Shown in pieces: positions 35,331 to 47,271 of a stretch of 60,000 nucleotides of DNA. Source of the stretch: Strigamia acuminata (Eukaryota; Arthropoda; Chilopoda; Geophilomorpha; Linotaeniidae). Position 1 is the stretch's first letter; each line of letters begins with the position of its first letter. The notes under the pieces were generated by a model. The model saw nothing but the letters and a program-made list of their open reading frames with translations. It did not search any database and was not told the origin of the DNA. The translations under genes were made by a program, and so were the position numbers. Location: positions 3,646,501 to 3,706,500 of the forward strand of contig OX442318.1 of assembly GCA_949358305.1 (NCBI GenBank), read 5' to 3'.

Positions 35331-35747
35331 ATGATAATGTGGACAGCAGTTGGGCTGATTCTTTGTGCAATATTGAGTGGCCAGGCAGAGGCGGGGGAAG
35401 AGTAAGTTTAAACCGATAAAAGACGTGATAGATGATGGGCGAATTATTACATTTTAGGTCTGGCAAACGTACTGGGACGGTCAAGTGGTTTAATCCAGAA
35501 AAGGGATTTGGTTTCATCACACCGGACGATGGCGGACCTGATGTTTTTGTTCTTCACAAGGAGTAATTTTTTTGACTAAAAATTCAACAAAATGTGACTA
35601 GATCAAGTTCTGGTTTTATTAATTGGGTTTTATTTCAGCATTAGTGGCAGTGGGTACCGTAATTTGGCTGAAGGGCAGAAAGTTGAATTCTTTGTAAACC
35701 AGGGTGCAAAACGCATAGAAGCTTCTGATGTGAAAATTAAGACATGA
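35331..35747 (+). CDS. Secreted cold-shock-domain protein, copy E' (duplicate of E)
   Basis: Exons 35331-35401, 35458-35562 and 35639-35747, matching copy E at 17502-17918. It has the same signal peptide, KGFGFI RNP1 and altered VFVLH RNP2. Both copies keep open frames and splice sites, so if the variant RNP2 is a defect it arose before the duplication. Confidence 0.78.
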
Positions 35748-36565
35748 TCGCCCAATTTGTGATGTTTGGCGATTTAAAAATATCAATTTGTTTTGATTGT
35801 ACGGGCAAATTGTATTTTTTTGAAAACGTATTTGGTTTTTTTTTGGTGAATTGGATATTAAATAAATAAAATGTGGCTTATGTAATATATTTAATATACT
35901 GTATAGTAACCTACAATACATTCAATCTTCAACAGCCGAATTACCTTATTCATGTGAAATGACTTCTCCAAACAGGACATTACGATTTTTACGTCATATC
36001 TCTGAGAAGTCAGCTTGAAAAATTGAAATAAGAGGTTTACGATTAAGTGAAATTTATATCACTAATCTCTTCTGCACCTGCTATTGCTAGTTGCTGCCAC
36101 ATGTTGTAGGAAGCCATCTTTTTGGATCAGTTCAGCTTTTGGCGTGTTCAATCGATCTAACCCCGTTTGTTAACTTTAAAGCCATTAGTTACTTCGGTAA
36201 TACCTATCTGAAAAGATGGTTAGCGTGTTTTATTAAGAACGGCATGGCTGAAAAGTATTTTTGGTCAGAAACAGGAAAAGAAGAGTAAGGTATGTTGAAA
36301 CGAAGGATAGCTTCCCTTCAATAGCAGAATTGGCAATTATAAATTCTCATCCTTGTAAATTATTGCGAAAAGCTTAAACATTTGTACCAGAGGTGGCAGC
36401 AGCGCGGGAAAATGGCGCCTGCTCAGTTTCATGTTTAAATTTTCTAATGAAGGAAGATGGAAATGGTTAGAGCTGGGTGTTCAAGAATAAAATATAAAAG
36501 TGACGAGTTTACTCTGATTTTGATTTTGTTTTTATTTATTTTGAGCAAAAAATATTTCTAAGATA
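35748..36565. repeat. Region downstream of copy E'
   Basis: Counterpart of 17919-18736; no gene. Confidence 0.5.
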
Positions 36566-36876
36566 GGGGCCGTCCATAAATTACGTAACGCTCCAAGGGG
36601 GGTGAGGGGGTTTCAGATTTTGTTACGGGTCATTAGTAAGGGAGAGGGGGAGTTCTCAAGAATGTTACGGTCCGTGAAAATTTTTTTTTAATGTTTTAAA
36701 ATTGAAAATATACGCAGTTTTGAGACTGATTTTTGAAAATTTTTGGGGGAGTGATTTCAGTTTTATTACGTAATTAGGGGGATGGGGGTTTGGGAATATG
36801 TTACGGCCTTGTTACAGAGGGGAGGAGGGGGTCTAAAATGCCCAAAATTGGCGTTACGTAATTTATGGACGGCTCC
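36566..36876. mobile_element. MITE with GGGGCCGTCCATAAATTACG ends, unit 2
   Basis: Counterpart of 18737-19047. Confidence 0.85.
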
Positions 36877-37068
36877 ATAGTTGAGGAATATACAAACAAT
36901 TTGAACAAATATTCCGCAACACCTTCGCTAGTGAAACCAAAAGGCGAGGGGAGGACGAGCAAAAATTTAATCAAAAGATAATTGAAAGCAGTTAAAATGG
37001 AATCTCAAATTAATTGCTCCAAATGTACAAACGATTGAAAATAATTCCATTTGCTACACAAACATCGT

Positions 37069-37823
37069 TCTAAAAGTTGTCTTTATCGGTGGCGCCACAC
37101 TGCGAGTAAAAAAGAATACATTTTTTTAAAAGTAGATCGCCTATATGTGATGATAAGCGGTATTCAGTACGATATTGGTTCATTTAGTCGTCCCCAGATG
37201 GGAGGAGCGACCAGAGACAGTTTGCGGTAAGAAAACAGTGGCGCCATCTATGTTTCCAAGTCGCTATTAATTAGGAGTTGAAATTTCTCTGCCTTGTGAA
37301 TGTAGGAAAGGACCCGATTTATCTCCCGTGGAAGGAATACAATACGGATTTGCAGTAGATTTTCAACGAGTTTTGCACGGTCAGCGATAAATTTGCATTC
37401 ATTTTGTGGGTTTTCAACGAGTTTATCACGGCAATAAATTCGGATACGTTTTATGAATTTCAGTGGAATTTCAACAAATTTAGCACACTGAGCGATAAAT
37501 TGGGATAAATTTTGTGGATTTTCAACGAGTTTTGCACGGTGGGCCATAAATTCGGATACATTTATTGAATCGATAGCGAAGTTTTAGTTAGTTTTACACG
37601 TAGGCGGTAAATTCGGATATAATTTGTGGATGCAAGTAAATTTTTAACAAATTTTGCACGGTTGGCGATAAATTCCGATTCATTTTGACGTTAACCTGAA
37701 AGGTCTTGTGGAGTGTTTTACACTCCATTTCTTTCTGTTGTTAATTTGTGACGCGCGTGAAGCACGTCGCGTTCCCGCGACGTTGCGAGGAGGGTTTATA
37801 GTGGAGAAAGTTCTTTTTCTTTT
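37069..37823. repeat. Decayed repeat and 55-60-bp tandem array, unit 2
   Basis: Counterpart of 19240-19994. Confidence 0.7.
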
Positions 37824-37827
37824 GTAC

Positions 37828-38787
37828 TGTGGTGATCTCAATTTATTTCACCAACTTAGAAGATAAAATTAATTGTCTTCTAATTAATTTGACTGTGGCA
37901 CACGCCAAGTCAGATCATGTGACCGAGGGGAAAAATCCTCTCGAGGCACATATCACCTCAGGTTGTCCGGGGGTGAAAACGGTTATTAACCGTTATGGTG
38001 CAATATGGTGTAATAATCCCCTGTTGCACCAGTTTTAGCTAATTGCTCAGATTATCTGCGCAATATTGAAGCGTGCCGGGCTCGCGCCCTAGCTTCAATC
38101 GGGACTCTTGACTAAATACACAAACCACAAACATCACTGCTTTTCTACTCCTGACAAAAAGTATTGATAGTGGACCGTGTATTCCAAGTTTCACCAGCTT
38201 GCTTTGTAATAACTTACAAAGCCAGCATTCCTGCTTGAATTAGCCGCAGCTAATTACAGCCATCGAGAAAAAGAAGTTCCCGTGTCGCATGAACCATCGC
38301 CGTCGCAGCAGCGCGAACTGTTGCCACCGCCATCAAACGAGAGACGGAAGCCTGCCCGAACGTGAACCACGCCCCGCGCCGTTGTACGTCGTGCAGTAGA
38401 CTCGCCGTGAACCATCATCTTAGGATCATCGTACGTGTGAGTGACGAGAGGAAAATAGCGGAAGCCATTTTCCTAACAACTTGTGTTGTCAAGCGCAATC
38501 GCCGCGCTTTTTAGCTCGTAACAGTCGTTACGAGCCCTTCCTTTGTATTTCCATTGTTTCGCGACTTTGTCGCATATTATTCTCATTTTCTCGTATTATT
38601 ACTAGTCATTGTAATTAAAGTGTAATAAAAAGTATTCATTTGAATTGATAAACTGTCTTTTTATTTCTTTTCCATAAAATTAACCCTAGATAATTTTGGC
38701 CGCCGATTGTAAGTCTTTTATAGCATTCACCTGCGGTTTCTGCTTACTTTATTAGAATTTAAGTAGATAAAAACCCGGATCACAGCA
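37828..38787 (+). mobile_element. Solo LTR, hairpin-rich family, 960 bp, unit 2
   Basis: Counterpart of 19999-20958 with the GTAC duplications conserved. Confidence 0.82.
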
Positions 38788-38826
38788 GTACAAGTATAAA
38801 AAAAGTAGAATTCGTTCAATCTCTAA

Positions 38827-39069
38827 TAACGACCTGGTTTGGTGATAGGATTTGATTACATCACACCAGCACTGAAGATGCATATTTTTATTTTACAACA
38901 TAAAATCAAAAATTCAAGAAAATATGACTGGATTATGTTGTTTTATTAATTGGATGTTATTTCAGGCACTCTTGGTATAAAGCACTACTCTTTGAAGGTA
39001 GAAGATGTAGTTGAAAAGACCACATTAAACACAAAAGGACGAATTTATGCCTGTACAAGCTGGCCTATA
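38827..39069 (+). pseudogene. Decayed CSD gene, unit 2
   Basis: Counterpart of 20998-21240; same stops and frameshift. Confidence 0.6.
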
Positions 39070-39616
39070 ATATCAGGTATTGGCAATATCAAGCAATACC
39101 GTATTGCTTTGATATTCAATGTTCAGGATGTTATTGCTGGTGTAATGTATCGCCCACGCACAAATGCAAACTAAAACTACTCTGTAGATGTGAAAACGCA
39201 TCCGAATTTATCTCTCACGCTGTACAAACTCAAGCTGAAACTGCACTGAATGTCTAAAAAACACTTCCTGTTTGCAACTGAGCTGCGAGTCAAAGAAACG
39301 ACTTTAACGTATCCGAATTTATCGCTCATGAATCATGATCAAACCTGGGTTCAATCTGTATACTAAATCCAAAAAACGTATTCGAATTTATGGCAGGTGT
39401 GCCAAACCTGTTGAAACTGAGTTCAATATGGATTGGATATGGTTATAATGTTCAAAGTCTTGTTTAAAAGGCAACCTCATAAGGAAGGGTTTGGCTTTTG
39501 CCTTGCAAGAGCTATAACCCAAGAAATTTAAGCGACTGTCATACATTATGAGCACCAATAATAATTCTAGCCTTCTTTAACTTGCTTTCCATTTCATTTG
39601 GCAAGACAAATCTCAT
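39070..39616. repeat. Inverted 55-60-bp repeat family, unit 2
   Basis: Counterpart of 21241-21787. Confidence 0.6.
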
Positions 39617-39850
39617 TTATTTACAGATTTTTCTAAGGTAACCATCTTGACATCGTGAATTAGATTTTGGGTGACCAGACTGTTTCACATTTTTAACTGT
39701 TCCTGTGCATTCTAATTTCTTTATTACGTATTGAATGGGTTTTTTACTTATTCTATGTTGATTTGAAATGGTTTTCTGGGATATTTTGTTCTTGTGCAGC
39801 AAGATAATTCGGTATTTCAGGTCATCTGAGAGTTCCTTGGTTTTGGCCAT
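39617..39850 (-). pseudogene. Tc1-family transposase N-terminal fragment, unit 2
   Basis: Identical in translation to 21788-22021; DNA-binding part only. Confidence 0.82.
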
Positions 39851-40489
39851 GATGGCAGTGAAATGAAGTCATCAAATGATGGTTCAGTTATGAATATTGT
39901 TGACATCATTCAGATAAGCAATGAAATTTGTATAAAAATTGTATTGTTACATCTCATTCTGTGACAAAAGTGGTCTGGTCTAATATTTTTGTCCAGAGAA
40001 CAAGGTGGTCTAATAATTTTGACCAGAGTGAGATTTTTTCAAATCAACTTTTTTGGGGTTTAATTTGCTATTTTTATAAGTTTATTTAGTTTGTTTTGTA
40101 GAGAGAAAACAGGTCTTTCCAGTGCATTTTTATTTTTGTATCTATCATTTACCACTCCAAAGTTATTGGGTGAAGAATAAAAATTTCTGTTGATTTGCTG
40201 GTGTGGTCTAATACTTTTGGCCATGGGTTGTACATTAAATTCTTGTTTATATCTTATTAATGAAATTAATAATATTAAAATAATGATTGTCAGTTTGAGT
40301 TACAATCAAATTTTGAATAAACAATGACATGGGACTAATGTCTGCCCGCTAAAGGTCCGGCTGACGTACCCCTCTTCGATTTGAAACTAAACCTTATTCT
40401 TTTGGTCATATGAGTGTTTGTTGATCTATAATTTTATTTCAATTGCGTTTGATTAGTTATAAAGTGTATTTGTTTGAACAGCTCACTTA
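39851..40489. repeat. Right part of Tc1 remnant and spacer, unit 2
   Basis: Counterpart of 22022-22660. Confidence 0.6.
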
Positions 40490-41455
40490 GGGGCCATCCA
40501 TAAATTACGTAACGCACCAAGAGGGGGGAGGGGGTTTTAAATTTTGTCATGGGTCATTACTAATGGAGAGGGGGGGTTTCAAATTTTGTTACATTCCATG
40601 TAAAAAAAAATTTAAAATTTAAAATATTAAAATTTAATTATTTTTTATATGATTTTTGGAAAATTTGGGGGAGGGGGGATTTCAGTTTGTTATGGTCCTG
40701 ACTCTAAACAGTAGAAATTTTTGAAAAATTTGTGCGCATTTTGCACCCTTCCCTTTATTTTACCCAATGATTAGAAATAGTTTTAATTTCTTCAAATTAT
40801 TTTATTTTCTTCAAATTCTAAATTTCTTATTTTATTTTATTTATTCTCACCTTTTATCTTTAATTTTGCCTGGTTTTGATCACTCCTTCCAGACATTCAT
40901 GAGAATTCTGCCCATAAATTGATACATTCGCGCTTTGCTCATTTGAATATCTCGCTCTGAACACCTGTTTTTGACCAATTCCTCTTGGGAATAGACTTGG
41001 CCTGGAACATGTGATCAGAGGTGACTTGTTTAACCCAATCACTAAAAATAATCAGAATAATTTTTGCCTTTGACGCAGTCACATCTCCTATCTCAATTGG
41101 GGGATTTCAAAGTGCGATTTATATGCGTTGCAACGCAATAGGCCATTGTGCAGCCTGAATTCTGAATATCCTGCACACAAAAATATTAAATTTCACAAAC
41201 AGACGCTGTCTTTACGAAGCTACCCCATGGTAACGTATTAAGAGTTGCGGCGCCTGTGGACCCACAATCTTTTGGTTACTACAATCCCTGGAAAGCCAAA
41301 ATTTCCGACACTATTGTTTAAAGTCGAATACAACGTGACAAGCTTTGTTACGTAATTAGTGCGTAGGGGGTTCGGGAATATGTTACGACCATATTACAGA
41401 GGGAGGGAGGGAGTCTAAAAATCCCAAATTTTGGTTAAGTAATTTATGGACGCCC
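40490..41455. mobile_element. Interrupted MITE, unit 2
   Basis: Counterpart of 22661-23626, with the same unidentified insert. Confidence 0.65.
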
Positions 41456-41989
41456 TTTTATTCTGAATTGTAATAGCTTAGCCTTAAAATAATTCCAGAC
41501 AGTCTTTATACTGTCTGATTTGTCTGATTAAATTATTTATGTGAAATGATTTCTCCATACAGGACAGAATTTTTTGGTGGATGGGATCAATAAAATTTGA
41601 CACTTGGAACAAGAATTTTTTATTTGGTGCAAGTACTTTGCATTTGATGCAAGAATTGTTCATTTTGGTGCAAGGATTTTTCACTTGGAGCAAGAATTTT
41701 TTATTTGGACCAAAATGTCTGAGTTTGGAGAATTTGGAGCAGAATTGGAACAGAATTTGGAACCTTGTGCAAGATACGTAAGTGCACCAATTAATTCTCG
41801 GAGTGGCTGATCTATCAATTTTTTCCCTATTGGCTAACTTGGGTGTGTTATCAGGAATGACGAATGAATGACAGGTCAGTGTAAAGTCAGGCTAACAAGT
41901 GTTTATTCAAATCATCCGAACCGTAGCAATTGCTTATTTTAGCGTTAAATCTTCCACCGATTGTAATTTTTGGCATAATTGACGATTTC

Positions 41990-42177
41990 GCATGCCGACA
42001 AGGACGACTACTCCAATGATCAATAACAACAGTTTTCAGCTTAATACGCTTTGTCATTGATAATAATAAATTCTCATCCTTAAAAACTATCATTAAATCA
42101 TCGACATAAACTCCTAATATTAATATTTGATCTTTGTCCCTGTACAAATAAACACAAGGACCCACAAGGCCCCACAA
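41990..42177 (-). pseudogene. Copia-type RT fragment, third copy
   Basis: Encodes YLYRDKDQILILGVYVDD and LMIVFKDENLLLSMTKRI. The YVDD motif is intact and the 32 bp lost in unit 2 are present, so it best preserves the ancestral fragment. It lacks about 30 bp near 42015 (the CCCC.ATATATTCTCC part). Confidence 0.8.
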
Positions 42178-42948
42178 ACATCGTTCTAAAAATTGTCTTT
42201 ATCGGTAAATCCACTCGGCGAGTAAAATAGAAGACATTTTTTAAAAAGTATATCGCCCATGTGTGATGATAAGCAATGTCGGCGGCATTCAATACGATAT
42301 TGGTTCGTTTATTCGTCTTCAGATGGCAGGAGCGACCAGAGACAGTTTGCGGTAAGAAAACAGTGACGCCATCTATGTTTCCAAGTTGCTATTAATTAGA
42401 AGTTGACATTGCTCTGACTTGTGAGTGGTGGAAAAGACCCGATTTATCGCCCGTGGAAAGAATTCCCTACGGTATTGTTACATTAACACGTGAACACATC
42501 TCAGTTTTAACAGGTTTGGCACACCTGCCATAAATTCGAATACGTTTTTTGGATTTAGTGTACAGATTGAACCCAGTTTTGATCAAGACCGATAAATTCG
42601 GATACGTTTATTGGATTTGCAGATGAGTTTCAACAAGTTTTGCTCGGTGGATGGTAATTTCGGATGCGTTTTTTGGACGGTCAGCGATAAAATTGCATTC
42701 ATTTTGTGGGTTTTCAACAAATTTTGCAAGGTGGGCGATAAATTCGGATTCATTTTGTGGATTTGCAGTGCAACTTCCACAAGTGTTGCACACAGGCGAT
42801 AAATTGGGATATATTTTGTGGATTTTAAGAGGTAGAGGGGTAAAGATTCTTGTGCTTTGGAGGGTTTATAGTGGAGAAAGTTCTTTTTCTTTTGGTCCAA
42901 AAACCATTAAAATCCTTTGGATAAGAAAAGTAGAATTCGTTCAATCTC

Positions 42949-43016
42949 TAATAACGACCTGGTTTGGTGAAAGGATTTGATTACATCACACCAGCACTGA
43001 AGATGCATATTTTTAT
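42949..43016 (+). pseudogene. Remnant of a CSD middle exon, third copy
   Basis: CGACCTGGTTTGGTGAAAGG then GATTACATCACACCAG, equivalent to the start of the pseudogenes at 20998 and 38827. No last exon follows. Confidence 0.5.
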
Positions 43017-43060
43017 TTTACGACATAAAATCAAAAGCTATGTCTTAATGTAACAATACC

Positions 43061-44110
43061 GTATTGTATTCCTTCCATGGGCGATAAATCGGGTCCTTTC
43101 CACCCACTCACAAGGCAGAGTAATATCAACTCCTAATTAATAGCAACTTGGAAACATAGATGGCGCCACTGTTTTCTACCCGCAAACTGTCTCTGGTCGC
43201 TCCTGCCATCTGGAGACGACTAAACGAGCCGATATCGTGTTGAATACTGCCGACATTGCTTATCATCACACGTTACCGAAGTAACTAATGGTTTTAACGT
43301 TAAAAAGGAGTGTTTTACCTTTTTGTTCCCAACCTTAAGTAGATGCATTCTATCTTTAAAGGACAAATTGCCTTCTTCTTAAATCCTAATGAAGTGAATT
43401 CTCGATTTAACACGCGAAAAGTTGAACTGATCTAAAGAGATGGGTGGCTTCTTACAACTAGCAATAGTAGGTGCGGAAGAAGTCAAAGGAGTGATATCAA
43501 TTTCACGTAATCGTAATCCTCTTTTCAAGTTGACTTCTCAGAGATATGATGTAAAAATCGTAATGTTCTGTTTGGAGAAGTCATTTCGCATGATTAAGTT
43601 AATTCGGCTTTTGAAGATTGAATGTACTGTATGTGAAACAAGACTTGTCAGGAAAACGTCAAAGTTTTCTCTGCTTTATTCTCCTATTCATACACGATGG
43701 ATAATTCTACATTTGACACCACATGAGCCCACAGTCTTCTCGGCTCTTTGGTGACCCTTGCCCTCTAACGATGCACCTACCATATTTTCTCGATGTTAAG
43801 ACGCACCTTTTCCCCGCATAAATGACTCTAAAAACAGGGTTCATCTAACAATCGATGCATCTAGAATGCAAAATGCACTTTTATCTCATTAAATATCTCT
43901 GCAATGTTCTTCAACACATTTACCAAGTTGATAAACTCAAGATCCAGAACAAGCTTTACATAAATATATTAAATATGCCACATTTTATTCATTTAATATC
44001 CAATTCACCAAAAAAAAAATACGTGTTCAAAAAAATCACAATTTGCCCGTACAATCAAAACAAATTGTTATTTTTAAATCGCCAAACATCACAAATTGGG
44101 CAATCAAAAC
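43061..44110. repeat. Repeat mosaic and 3' region of CSD copy F
   Basis: Holds the GGCGCCACTGTTTT repeat at 43110-43290, the GTGCGGAAGAAGTCAAAGGA block, and a good match to 8271-8928 (GATGTTAAGACGCACCTTTT, ATGCATCTAGAATGC). The plus-strand open frames here are low-complexity or antisense to repeats. No gene before copy F. Confidence 0.6.
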
Positions 44111-44505
44111 TTAACTAGGCACCACATTAGTAGCTTGTGGGCCTTTATGGCTCTTTATTACAGAGAATTTAACTTTCTGCCCTTCAATCAAATCACGGTA
44201 ACCACTGCCACCAATCCTGAAATAAAACGCAATCAATTAAACCATAAGTCACATTTTGTTGAATTTTTACTCAAAAAATTACTCCGAATAATGAACAAAA
44301 ACGTCAAGTCCGCCATCGTCCGGTGTGATAAAACCAAATCCCTTTTCTGAATTAAACCACTTGACCGTCCCAGTACGTTTGCCAGACCTAAAATGTAATA
44401 ATTCACCCATCATCTATCGCGTCTTTTATCGGTTCAAACTTACTCTTTCCCCGCTTCAGTCGGGCCACACAAAATTACGCAAAGAATTAGCACAACTGCT
44501 CTCAT
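44111..44505 (-). CDS. Secreted cold-shock-domain protein, copy F
   Basis: Exons 44505-44444, 44387-44283 and 44216-44111, introns phase 2. It shares the signal peptide of copies A and B ([18 protein letters not shown]). The CSD has [28 protein letters not shown], then [20 protein letters not shown] and [15 protein letters not shown]1 and RNP2 are intact and splice sites are good. It sits head to head with the broken copy G, with part of the palindrome family between them (44560-44720). Confidence 0.82.
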
Positions 44506-44925
44506 CGTGTCGTAGATTGAAAACTGCAAATGTCGCATATTCCACAGCTTGTGTTTTATATCAATTTCATTTATATTCTTTATATCAACACAAACACGTG
44601 ACTGAAAGCTGACAAAGTCATAAAATTAAAATATTAATTTTATCATTCCAGCAGGACTTAATTAAACAGTGAAAAGACTAACTTGGGTGGTGATTTCTAA
44701 GAAGAAATCTCCTATTACCTGTTTTACATCGAATTGATCAATCTGATTTGTTTGCATCCCTGAATTGTACGTAGAAACGGGAAAAGAAGAGTAAATCATC
44801 ACCACAATACAGAATTGCGCATCTTTAACACATTTAGCAACATTTAATTTTTACACATTTAATTTTTTTGACTAAAAATTCAACAAAATGTGACTTATGG
44901 TTTAATTGATTGGGTTTTATTTCAG

Positions 44926-45031
44926 GATTGGTGGCAGTGGTTACAAAAATGTAATCGAAGGGCAGAAAGTTGAATTCTCTGTAGTAAACAGCCACAAAGG
45001 CCCACAAGCTATTAATGTGGTACCTTATTAA
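44926..45031 (+). pseudogene. Secreted CSD copy G: last exon only
   Basis: Behind an intact intron end (GGTTTTATTTCAG) it reads IGGSGYKNVIEGQKVEFSVV then [14 protein letters not shown] and stop. Upstream, the conserved 5' block (to TTTAACACATTTAGCAAC near 44845) runs straight into intron-2 sequence, so exons 1 and 2 were deleted in one event. Confidence 0.78.
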
Positions 45032-45445
45032 GTTTTGATTGCTCAATTTGTGATGTTTGGCGATTTAAAAATATCAATTTGTTTTGATTGTACGGGCAAA
45101 TTGTGATTTTTTAAACATGTATTTTTTTTTTTGGTGAATTGGATATTAAATGAATAAAATGTGGCGTATTTAATATATTTATGTAAAGCTTGATCTGGAT
45201 CTTGAGTTTATCAACTTGGTAAATGTGTTGAAGAACATTGCAGAGATATTTAATGAGATAAAAGTGCATTTTGCATTCTAGATGCATCGATTGTTAGATG
45301 AACCCTGTTTTTAGAGTGATTTATGCGGGGAAAAGGTGCGTCTTAACATCGAGAAAATACGGTAGGTGCATCGTTAGAGGGCAAGGGTCACCAGAGAGCC
45401 GAGAAGAAGGTGGGCACATGTGGTGTCAAATGTAGAATTATCCAT
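45032..45445. repeat. 3' region of copy G
   Basis: Repeats the sequence downstream of copy A (AATAAA near 45153; GCATCGATTGTTAGATGAAC). Ends at the insertion at 45446. Confidence 0.6.
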
Positions 45446-45630
45446 AATGTGTTTCTTGGGTTGATTCTATCGGTTCAAAACCTTGCAATTATGGAGTCGT
45501 GAAAGAAACAGCCATGTTGGATGGTGGAATTAACATAAGTGTTTTATTGACAGGTTTTTACATAGGTGGCGCTGATGGTTGACCAGCGTCACAAATTAGC
45601 ATAATTTGAAGATGGAGTGCGGACACTCCA
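45446..45630. mobile_element. Unclassified 185-bp insertion with 6-bp direct repeat
   Basis: Compared with the matching block near 7690-7705, the order ATTATCCAT..CGTGTATGAATCGG is split here. The insert is flanked by ATCCAT on both sides (45440-45445 and 45631-45636). Its end forms a small hairpin GGAGTGCGGACACTCC. No inverted termini or coding capacity were seen. Confidence 0.5.
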
Positions 45631-45636
45631 ATCCAT

Positions 45637-46805
45637 CGTGTATGAATCGGAGAATAAAGCATTGAAAACTTTGACGTTTTCCTGACAAGTCTTGTTTCAC
45701 ATACAGTACATTCAATCTTCAAAAGCCGAATTAACTTATTCATGTAAAATGACTTCTCCAAACAGGATATTACGATTTTTACGTCATATCTCTGAGAAGT
45801 CAACTTGAAAAGAGGATTACGATTACGTGAAATTTTATTGGTTGCTTTGTCTGGAAAGCAAACAATTTTAAAATTTTGACTGTCACCTAGGCAATCGATT
45901 ACAATGTCTGTACATTGTAATGCATTTCTGGTGTTTCGGTCTATATTTTTGGATCACTACTCCAGTGATACGGCTCGGCCAATGGGAGAAGGCCACCCTT
46001 TTGAGTTGAACAAGAGTGTAGAGTGTTGTGCCTTTCAGGGTTTGTAGAGAAGGTCCTCTATATCGTTTGGTTTTTTAAATAAAAAAATCCGTGGTCAGGT
46101 TGTTGAGATATTGGGGTTTGAAGTTGTGGCACCAGATTTGGAAATTTAGTACAAGTCTTTTTTGTGCCATATTCAAATGCTTGCTGCTCGAAAACGAAGA
46201 TGAGTAGAGACTTGTGCTGTTCACGGTTTGTTTAGGAGAAAGTCATCTATCCTTTCGTGTAAAAACCATTAAAATCCGTGGTAAAAAAAAATTGGGATTT
46301 GTTCTATCTGTAGTTTGGGCGAATGTGAATGTGGTGCCAACTTCAGCCTGGCTTGCCCTCTTCGATTTGAAACTAAACCTTATTCTTTTGGTCATATTAG
46401 TATTTAATCTATAATTTATATTTCAATAGTGTTTGATTAGTTATAAAGTGTATTTGTTTGAACAGCTCACTTAGGGGCCGTCCATAAATTACACACCAAG
46501 AGAAGGGAGGGATTATGCTTATCCGACTTTGTGTAAGCCACGTAATAATATCTATTTCCAGAATAATTAATAAAGAAAGAGTTGCTAAATATGCTAAAAT
46601 TGCTCAATTTTGTATTGTGGTTAAACAATCGGCTCTGTTCTCACATGATTTACTCTTCTTTTCCTATAATATCAGGAATTGCTTGATATTCAATGTCCAG
46701 GATGTTATTGCTGGTGTAATCTGACATTTTATTACTTGTTTAATTATACACGCACTCAATTGTGATGCAGATCAAAGGTAATTATCTATTTTAAATCTAT
46801 TTTTA
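45637..46805. repeat. Decayed repeats between copies G and H
   Basis: Includes remnants of the foldback MITE end (45960-46020), two relatives of the GGAGAAAGT..AAAACCATTAAAATCC block (46050-46080 and 46230-46285), a truncated GGGGCCGTCCATAAATTAC end (46475), and a reverse-oriented remnant of the CSD 5' block (46555-46660). No gene is supported. Confidence 0.6.
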
Positions 46806-47271
46806 TTATATTCTGTTATCAAAATCATTTTCTAACACATTTTTCACCACTTCCACGTGACATGTGTGCAAAGTCTTATTTTCGCTGCATATTTCAAAAC
46901 GTATTTCACCAACCACATTGGGATCGATCATATTTCCCATTCTGAAATAAATGAAAATAATTAATTAGAAAGATAAATGTCCCTCCAGTGACCACCACCA
47001 TCTTTATTCACTTCATTTGGTACAGAAAAACCTCTTTTCCTCCTGAATTTGGTTCTATGTAACCAAATCCATTCGGTTTAAAGAAATATTTCACCGGTTC
47101 TGTTTGAGTTGGATTTCTAGAAAACGAAAAGAAAAATTATTCTCAAATATTTTTTTAAAAAAAATGTTTTTACTTAGAAACTCACACTGTGGGTGCTGAC
47201 GTGTCTATTGGAGCACCCATGATTGCATAACTAAGATATACTGTCCAAGAAATCAAAAAAACTGCTTTCAT
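46806..47271 (-). CDS. Divergent secreted cold-shock-domain protein, copy H
   Basis: Exons 47271-47186, 47116-47012 and 46941-46806; 108 residues; introns phase 2 and middle exon 105 nt as in the family. The N-terminus MKAVFLISWTVYLSYAIMGA is a signal peptide. The CSD is degenerate: TEPVKYFFKPNGFGYIEP keeps an RNP1-like NGFGYI, RNP2 reads EVFLYQM, and the last exon has VVGEIRFEICSE plus two new Cys (ICSEN, HTCHV) absent from the other copies. AATAAA-like signals follow. It may be an older branch between CARHSP1 and copies A to F. Expression is unknown. Confidence 0.7.

Larger units (their letters stand above)
23766..41593. repeat. Tandem segmental duplication, copy 2 (with copia insertion)
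   Basis: Repeats copy 1 in order and orientation. Differences found: six substitutions and a 32-bp deletion confined to about 24179-24340, and a 4,963-bp gain (element plus duplicated target) at 28260. All compared open frames in the remainder translate identically, including both CSD genes and the Tc1 fragment. Confidence 0.93.
41593..43060. repeat. Third, older partial copy of the tandem unit
   Basis: Homologous to the unit start but clearly diverged: TTTATTTGGTGCAAG where the recent copies have TTTACTCGGTGCAAG, and GGAACCTTGTGCAAG where they have GGAGCCTTGTACAAG. It runs through the RT fragment, the GGCGCCA-type repeat and the tandem array (42590-42840), then jumps to sequence matching the LTR flank and CSD pseudogene (42866-43030). 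It thus lacks both hairpin-rich LTRs and everything between them. Confidence 0.85.
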
